DNA of 64,000 bases, taken from positions 248,755 to 312,754 of the forward strand of contig AZLU01000016.1 of the NCBI GenBank assembly GCA_002224055.1, given 5' to 3'. Numbering within the stretch: the first letter of the stretch is position 1; every line of letters starts with the position of its first letter. Source of the DNA: Pezizomycotina sp. ARF18. Taxonomy: Eukaryota > Ascomycota. A program made the position numbers and the translations under genes. The notes beneath the pieces were generated by a model. The model had not been told where the DNA came from. It saw only the letters and a list, made by a program, of their open reading frames with translations, and searched no databases. Below, in pieces: positions 57,272 to 64,000 of the stretch.

Positions 57272-59000
57272 ATTCTTATCTTAGTATCTGGGTCCGAAAA
57301 AGGTGGCAGAGATCTTGGAAAGGGTCGTGCATTGATCACCATCATCCACCACAAAGAATCTCATTAAAAGCGGCGAATATAATACGAGGGACGTTCGATT
57401 AAACAGTCTACGAAACGTAGTTTAACTTTGTCTTTTCTGTTGTTTTAAAACGTTTGGCTCTCCACACACATCTTAATTTTATAGTTTCGTCGTAATTTGC
57501 AAAAACTTGTCCTGTATAATTGTATCGTCAAATTTGAAATTGGACTTTATTCCGGATGTGTGCTGGATGCACTATATATATCAAGTAATATACACCAATA
57601 TAAAAGTCATATCACCCAACAACTATTATATACAGCTAGCTATATGCTAATACAAACAATTATCGTATGTGCTGTTACAAATCATACTATCCGTGTTCTT
57701 TTTTTACATATATAAACTGTCAAGTCTTATAGCTCTCCTTGTTCGACCCTTTCGTTAAGACATTATTTTCTTTCTTTATTTCTTTTTTTAATATTTCTCC
57801 CCCCCCCCCCCTTTCTTTCAGGAAATAACTTGCTCTTTGTTTTAATTGTTCTACTTTTTATTTATTTTAATGCTTTAATCTCACAAGCTAGTAAAGAAGC
57901 CTTTTTACCTTATTATTAGTCGTCTTATTATAAAAGTTAAATAAATTTCTTAACTATCTTCTTTCTTTCTTTTTTTCTTTCCTATGGAGACTTGAATTTC
58001 AAGTCAAGATATCTTGCTCAGAAGTGCGCTGACTGCCCAATCACTCCCTTCGTATCTCCGAAATGAGTAGATATAAAGAGCAGCTCTTCTAGCAGACCTC
58101 GCCTAGTCTTATCAAAAAAAAATATCGAAATTATTATTATTTTTATTATTTATATATTTTTATTTTTTTATATTAAAATTATAAAATTAAAATTTCTTAA
58201 AGTGGTCTCCAAAAAAATAAAAAATTTTTTTTTTTTCCCTTCGATCCTAGGAGGAACACCACGTCGCTGTCAGCGAGAGAAGCTAAGCTAAGCTATTAGC
58301 CAAATGGCAAGTAAAGTGAATAATAGAAATAAATAGAAATAAAATAAGTAGGGCCAATAAATTCTGCGCAGTGTAAGTATCTTTTTTAGGCGATCTACCC
58401 TTTTTTTTTTTTTTTTTTTCTCATGCAGGATGCAGAAAATTTTCTGATAAGACAAGACAACTTACACACTGGACAAGGAACTCTCCCAGGCTGAAACTAC
58501 TCTACTCTACTGGAACCTTTACTTGCACCCATAGCTCTGTATTATTACTTACTACATATACCGAGCGCACAAAACATTTCGGGGTGGGGTGGGCTTATTT
58601 TGAATTTCCTTTCATTGGTTTCTCTCTTTCTCGGGAGTTTAAAGAGAAAAAAAAAAAAAAAGCAACTCTATAGAACCTTCCTCATTAATAGATGAGACAA
58701 GCCAACCTTATAAGGGCCGGGGTAAACCCCTTATTAACCTTAGTAAACAAGACTATTACCAGTTACTACCCGTCAACGTCTGATATATCCTTCTATCTAT
58801 AGGCTAGATATCAAACGGCGCCGATATTTTATTGATAATGGATGGAGCGGATGGTCATTAAAGAGAGTTTCATAGTAATAGTTACATCCTGAAAAGGCCT
58901 GTATCCTTTCTCTTTTGCTTCAATCCGTTGAAGTTTTAATAGCAACCGAAAGCATCCGAAAAGGCAGCACAGGAACTACTTCAATCTCTCTTCATAAAAA
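55913..59000. other. 3.1 kb AT-rich, low-complexity stretch with no supported gene
   Basis: Holds A tracts (56140-56165, 57238-57270), a C tract (about 57799-57811), T/A-rich low complexity at 58.1-58.25 kb, one unresolved base (57143) and a GC-rich imperfect palindrome at 56.94-57.07 kb, listed separately. No gene is recognised. Confidence 0.5.
56938..57065. repeat. GC-rich imperfect palindrome, possible transposon end or MITE relic
   Basis: GGCCGGGGACCGGGACAG is followed about 30 bases later by CCCGGTCCCGTCCCGGACCC, an inverted arrangement set in very AT-rich flanks. It resembles terminal structures of DNA transposons but I cannot assign a family or define both ends. Confidence 0.35.
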
Positions 59001-59598
59001 ATGGCATTCTATTACGCTAGCCTTTACCCTGTGAGTCTATTTTTACGATATTAGTGCACGGCAATAACCAAAAGCTCGCTAATAACATATACTTCCTCTG
59101 GGGTGAATATATAAATTTAAAAAATTAAAGCATCCCGACCATGCGGAGATACAACCGCTCTCGAAAACGATTCTTTTAACGCATATATTCATGCGCGGCT
59201 TGCCGATCGCCGGTATATTTGGAACTCTAATACCTCACGAAGAAGGTGATCTGCGCCGCCCGGCGACGCTTCCGATGGGGTCTATGATCTTGTCGAGTTC
59301 GGCTACGAGCGCGATAGTTACGACTTTCTTCTTGGCTGGCGCCACCACAGCCAGAATGTACGGAAAAGAGGAAATCGAGTGGAAGGACAGGAGCTGGCGA
59401 CTGCTGGAGAACAATGGTCAAAAAGAGGTGGACGATTGGACAATCGGTTTGGAACAGCCGGCGCCGTGCTCGGGCGTCAACGGCTAAGATACCCGTTTGG
59501 AGAGGCGCGCTCGGTGGCCTCAGCGTGGATCCGTTGCAGGCATGTTAGGATACATGGCTTATCGGCACGGATACAAAGGCGGCAAATGGGAAGATTAA
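59001..59598 (+). CDS. Small conserved-looking fungal protein with glycine-rich C-terminal helices, frame-disrupted
   Basis: Exon 1 is ATG 59001 to 59030 (MAFYYASLYP) with donor GTGAGT; the intron contains GCTAATAAC and ends at TTAAAG (59130). Exon 2 from 59131 is in phase 0: HPDHAEIQPLSKTILLTHIF, MRGLPIAGIFGTLIP, SSSATSAIVTTFFLAGATTA, EEIEWKDRSWRLLENNGQKE. In two further frames come FGTAGAVLGRQRLRYPFG and then GSVAGMLGYMAYRHGYKG and KWED before a stop at 59598. The glycine-rich, GxxxG-like helices suggest a small membrane protein, perhaps mitochondrial, of about 190 residues. I do not recognise the family with certainty. Two frame changes, both in the C-terminal third. Confidence 0.55.
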
Positions 59599-60565
59599 AA
59601 AGAACGAGAGAGAGGAAGCAAAGGAGACGGTTGTCCTTGAAAATCATACCCGTCGTTGTAAGAGTTTGCTTGGAGGCAATTACCCCTCTCCCTTGTTTAG
59701 TGAGTAGCGACTAACCATACCCAAAAGCTCTTCTATAAACTTACAATCATTTTTTTTTCTCGATTCTGGTTTCGTTATGTATCAATTATTCGCTTTAACG
59801 GCCAGAATAATAATGGCCTTTGCTTCTTGTTCAAACCCTTATTTTGCCCAAGCATAGCTCAAGCACTGTTGCTCCCGCGTGAATTCACGCCTCTCTCCAC
59901 CTTCGCAGAATTTGGTGAAATTAATTAATTTTATCCTCATAATTTGCTAAGTAGGATACTTATTATTGTACGCAAGTATATAACAACGAAATAAAAGCCA
60001 GAATACCAAATAAACTGCTGCAGAGAGAAATCTTTTGAAATGGACTGCCAAAGAAACAGCTATGTAAGTGCGGGGCAATGCTACAGTGTTTGCTCTTACC
60101 AGAGTCAATTCCGAATAACCGTGGAAAAATTGAAAATAGTTCCGAGTTGTATAATAATGATCAACTACAAATGTTCTATTACCATTTTCTGCCGTAGTTC
60201 TACTTAACACCGCCATCCCTCCAGAGCTGTAAGTATAGTACTGCGGCCATTTTATGCCCTTGTCTTTGTAGAAGCCCACTATAAGCTTATTGCCGAAGGC
60301 CTAAAGTATTTGCCAGGGTGGTTTAAAAATGACCCCACCTTCAGATTTCTTACCCTAAAGAACTAACTCTTAAGCCAAGTATGAATGTCATACCGCCGTC
60401 ATTTTTAAAACCTTACCGTCCTCCTCCGTTCTTGAGCTTCTTCAATTGCTTTAAAAAATCAACTGCACATACCTTCCGACGAAATATAACTTCAGCCGAG
60501 CTCAATTCTGTTTCAATACTTGCAGGAGCACTCAATCCCGGTTTTTAGCTTATTCTACTTGCGCA
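59599..60565. other. Intergenic, one unexplained minus-strand open frame
   Basis: A minus-strand frame (60279-59947) encodes about 110 residues with KWPQYYTYSSGGMAVLSRTT and a hydrophobic end. It lacks recognisable relatives and start context; I do not call it a gene. Confidence 0.35.
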
Positions 60566-61616
60566 ATGTCTGAGCCGTGCAACGCTTGCCAAACCCAGCC
60601 GCCCGTGGTTGGCTCCAATTACAAGGAGAAAGGCAGCTACGAGACGATAGCCAACCACAAGTGCTACGTTGTTCAACCTTCTCCGTCCCCGAAATCTGGC
60701 GTCCTCGTGTCTACGATATATTCGGTAAATTGAGCTTATCTGCGGTACTCAAAGGCTATTATTGTAGCTAACCGAGGGGGGGGGGGAAAATTATAGGCTA
60801 TTTCCCTCAAACGCTTCAAGGAGCGGACCACTCGCGTTGGTTTCTCCTGGAAATGTAGTCGTCATGCCGGACTTTTCCATGGTAATAACTTCACGAGACG
60901 GGCAGATTGATTGCTAAACGGACACTAAAACTGTTGATTGCAACTGCAAATAGGAGAGCCGATGAACATAAAGAACTACCCACCTGATACGGAGGTAAAT
61001 TCCTTCTCAGCTTTGACTTTGCTTCGACATTTTCTACAATTAGGAAGCAAACTCATTGTTTTCTTCGATACCGTAGGAGAAAAAACAAAAAACTCGGTGC
61101 CTTCTTCTCGGGCCGGCGCAACCGCCTAAGACCATTGAGGCGACAAGCAGATCATGCCCGAGCTAAAACAGAAGTACCTTCCATAGAAAAATGGGTGTTC
61201 TGGACTATGCTGGGGAGGAAAGGTTGCGACTTGCTCTCATACAATCAAATTTCTTCGCGGCATCCGCTCAGGTTCACCCGGCGTAAGTTTCGGCCTTATT
61301 TTATGCTATAATCCGGATCCTGGACAATTGTCGTATTAATGTCTCTTAATGGTACACAGGATCTTGATGCTGAGGACGCGAAGAAGCTAAACATCCCTCA
61401 CCTTCTGTTGGCTTCGAAGGGTGAGGACAAAGCAGTAGTTAAAGAGTTTGGAGAAGTTTTGGCCTCGAAGAACAATAAGGGTAGGTAGATGGAGAGACCT
61501 ACTCGAACGAGATTCACGGGTGGATGGTGCCGCAGCAATCTCGAAAACGAAAAGGAAGTCCAAAGCTTCCAGAAAGGCTACGCCGACGTTATAAATTCTT
61601 CGCTGAGAACTTGTGA
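60566..61616 (+). CDS. Dienelactone hydrolase family protein, frame-disrupted
   Basis: Alpha/beta hydrolase fold; family members cleave dienelactones and related esters using a Cys-Asp-His triad. The ATG at 60566 gives MSEPCNACQTQPPVVGSNYK then GSYETIANHKCYVVQP and, one base out, YDIFG at a GTAAAT donor. The next part has VSPGNVVVMPDF and, after an intron ending at CAAATAG (60953), GEPMNIKNYPPDTE then FFDTVGEKTKN. The nucleophile region GLCWGGKVAT appears near 61.21 kb. After a further intron ending ACACAG: LDAEDAKKLNIPHLLLASKG, YSNEIHGWM with the triad His, and ENEKEVQSFQKGYADVIN followed by FFAENL and a stop at 61616. Length near the usual 250 residues. At least five frame changes. Cytosolic, as no signal peptide is seen. 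Confidence 0.78.
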
Positions 61617-63081
61617 GTAACAGCATGGTAAAAAAAAAAAAAAAATCACTACAATAATATCAGACGTTCCCGAGAAATAAAAAATGAAACGGAAAAAGAA
61701 AAAGCAAGAATAGCAGGAAATGAAACAAAGAAGGATAGTAAACTTGGTATATATTTGGGATTATTACTTCTACAAGCACAGCAGCTTTCATGCACATGTA
61801 TAAATTTTTTTTTTTCTATTTCCAGTTCTGCAAGAGTTTTTAAAGTAGAAATCAATATCTATGTACTAAGTGCTCTATTAGACTTCCCCAACCCTTCGCC
61901 TCTGGCAAGCTATAACCCTGAACCTGGTGGCACGTGTGTAAGGAGTGAGCGTGGAAATATATCATTGGAGACAAACGAAAGACCCGGTGATTTCCATGTA
62001 GCACCATTTGCAGAGTACAACTTTTAGAGAGTAGTAAACCAAGATCCTTAGGCCGGCGCTTAGACCGATGGAGAGGGATTTTGCAGTTTGTACGGCTAAT
62101 TGGGGGGGGGAATGAATAAATTGGAAGAAAAAAAAATTTAAAAAACTTGATCAAGTATGAAGTAAAGAGTGCGTAGTTTGCGTTTCGTATAATTCGTTGG
62201 TGCTCTAGAATTAGAGCGTGGGAATATTTTTTTTGGGTGTAAGTATACTTTTTTTTTTTTTTTAAAAAAAAAAATGATAATAATAATAGTAGTAGTAGTA
62301 TTTCAATTCAATACGATGCGGCCTTCGATTTCAAATTTCCTTTCTTTCTGGACCTTCTTTATTTAGGCGCAAGCTCCTATACCTTTCTCCCAAACAACCA
62401 GCAATAAGCGGTTTTTTAAGGCCAGATCTAAGGCTCAAACATTCGTATTTCTCAATCTCGCTTTTGACAATTCGCCATATAACCCTATAACTTGCTCGAT
62501 ACGATCCAGAATGCACTCCGTTATCAATTTCATCTGCCTATTCTCGTTAGATCTCCTCCTTCTGAGTGCTTCTCCTCCCTCCCTTTTAGCTTCGTTTTCT
62601 GCACCAACTCTATATCCATTTTCCTTGTGTTGTGCTCTGCCTTTGATACCACAGCTCAACCCCATTTTCCTTCTCGCTTTCTTGGAAACCGTACGAGCCG
62701 TCCTTATCCCTACTTAATCTTTCGGTAAATCGCCTCGGGAGATTATGCACCTCGCTTTCAGCCTTTAACCGTGCGTTGATTGGGCTAGTAAGAGGCTTTT
62801 CCACCTCTGATCCTCGCCTTGCATCACTTGGATTTCGTTTTTTGTTTCGTTTTTTTTTTTTGTTTTTTTTTTTTTAAACTTCGCGCCACCGGAAGTGGGG
62901 GTTTACTTTCACGTCGCAGTTGGCGCACACTATCCATCGTCTCCCACTGACTCTGCTCCTCTGTCAAAAAACCGAGCGAATTCTCAGACCACCCCCCGAG
63001 TCCGTGCTCTAGAATAATAAGGAGGAGAGGGACAAAGAGGGCAGGAAAGGGGGGATAAAATCAGGTTTCAAGGAAGCAAAT
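61617..63081. other. Intergenic, T- and A-tract rich, nothing recognised
   Basis: Contains A/T homopolymers near 61631, 61806, 62249-62275 and 62851-62876. No supported gene. Confidence 0.5.
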
Positions 63082-63273
63082 ATGCGAGCTCTTCTAGTGA
63101 TTCTTCTTGCAGCTCGGGGATATGCGAACCCTTTGACGAAACCACGAGGTCGATTTGGAATCGTGTGGGGTGCATCATCTCACGGGAGATCGGAAGGTCC
63201 CTGCCAAAGCAATGCTTCTCACTCCCAGAAATCCCCTCTTGGATGCAAGCTTGAGCACACTCATCACTGGTAA
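63082..63273 (+). CDS. Possible small secreted protein
   Basis: The ATG at 63082 starts a leader (MRALLVILLAARGYANP) with a hydrophobic core and a likely cleavage after YA, followed by about 45 polar residues with two Cys and His-rich end HTHHW. A GTAAGAAC word overlaps the stop, so the gene may continue after splicing; a different frame downstream reads GKNLPPGCEKESFCTNVC. No family is recognised. A purine-rich stretch precedes the start. Could be a chance open frame. Confidence 0.3.
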   Translation: MRALLVILLAARGYANPLTKPRGRFGIVWGASSHGRSEGPCQSNASHSQKSPLGCKLEHTHHW

Positions 63274-64000
63274 GAACTTACCTCCAGGATGCGAAAAGGA
63301 AAGTTTCTGCACCAACGTTTGCTAGCGGTTTGTTCAAAAGACTAACTAATTGATAATAGAGAATAATGAAAGTAAAAAGAAACCAAAAAAAATATTCACT
63401 TGTCAAAAGAAACGGTTTGTCCAACAAGAATTGACAAGAGTGGGTGGGTCAAAAGAGTTCCGGCCTCTCGGTCCATTACCATCGAATAGGTCTACGCAAG
63501 TTAATCTGCAGGTCTGAAAGAAGAAATTTTGGCAAGAGGCTGGCTAACATCAAAATTGGTAGTATCAGGGAGAACAGCCAGAAACGAAGGAAAAAAAAAA
63601 AAAAAAAAAAAAAACGCTCTTTTGCACGAATTGGTTATACGTGAACACAGAGCACGACTCAGCATCGGATTTGACCGGAGATTAGCAGGAAACTGGGAAT
63701 GATTGGCCCAAAGGCGTCGTCATGACCCTAGTTGTTTTCTCTTTCGTCGCTCTTTCCTTTTTCCATTCCTGAAGAGTCCTGAGGAGCCCTTGCGCAATCT
63801 GGGATAGGCTTGCATCCCTCGACGGAAGACACTTACTAGACGCTTAGGGTATCAATTGGGGAATCAGCGGCCAACTGATATAAAGGCCTCAGGAGATCGC
63901 CAGCAGTTGCATAAAATATATATAGAAAGAGTGGCTTTTAGAATAATTTAATATACGTTGCGTTTTCTTTTGTAGCGACTTTCTATACTTCACAAAAGCA
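63274..64000. other. Intergenic to window end, nothing recognised
   Basis: Contains an A tract at 63590-63614. No gene called. Confidence 0.45.

Overview
The window looks like part of the nuclear genome of a filamentous ascomycete (Pezizomycotina). The evidence is short introns (about 70-150 bases) with GTAAGT-type donors and CTAAC branch sites, fungal gene families (tyrosinase with a fungal C-terminal domain, fungal rhodopsin-type membrane protein, dienelactone hydrolase, fungal C2H2 protein), and one DNA transposon showing an extreme repeat-induced point mutation (RIP) signature. I cannot name the species.

Layout. 1-37.4 kb holds a dense, mixed-orientation cluster of about 16 relatives of one F-box-like gene family (called copies A to P here), from near-complete genes to fragments. 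They share a short first exon ending in an LPxEI motif, a phase-0 intron that cuts the F-box in two, a second exon with an LRLVNKxF...ATPYLF motif, and a C-terminal RPLxSPxxxDYxAL motif. The cluster is interrupted by a frame-disrupted tyrosinase gene (22.5-25.0 kb, minus) and a hypothetical gene (9.2-9.8 kb). 38.1-40.9 kb carries one or two secreted, Ser/Thr-rich cell-surface-type genes (minus). 42.2 kb has a canonical F-box gene unlike the cluster. 45.8-46.8 kb has a rhodopsin-like membrane protein, and 47.0-47.9 kb two small secreted cysteine-rich peptide fossils (minus). 51.4-53.5 kb is a RIP-mutated Fot1/Pogo transposon with terminal inverted repeats and TA target duplication. 53.6-55.9 kb encodes a modular C2H2 zinc-finger protein, 59.0-59.6 kb a small conserved-looking protein and 60.6-61.6 kb a dienelactone hydrolase-like protein. 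The rest is AT-rich, low-complexity sequence.

Almost every gene, of every family, is broken by single-base frame changes while intron borders and motifs stay intact. This fits either a high indel error rate in the assembly or very recent decay of the locus. In the F-box cluster some copies also carry stops and truncations, which points to true birth-and-death evolution there. F-box proteins usually recruit substrates to SCF ubiquitin ligases; no other SCF component and no biosynthetic partner for the tyrosinase is seen in the window.
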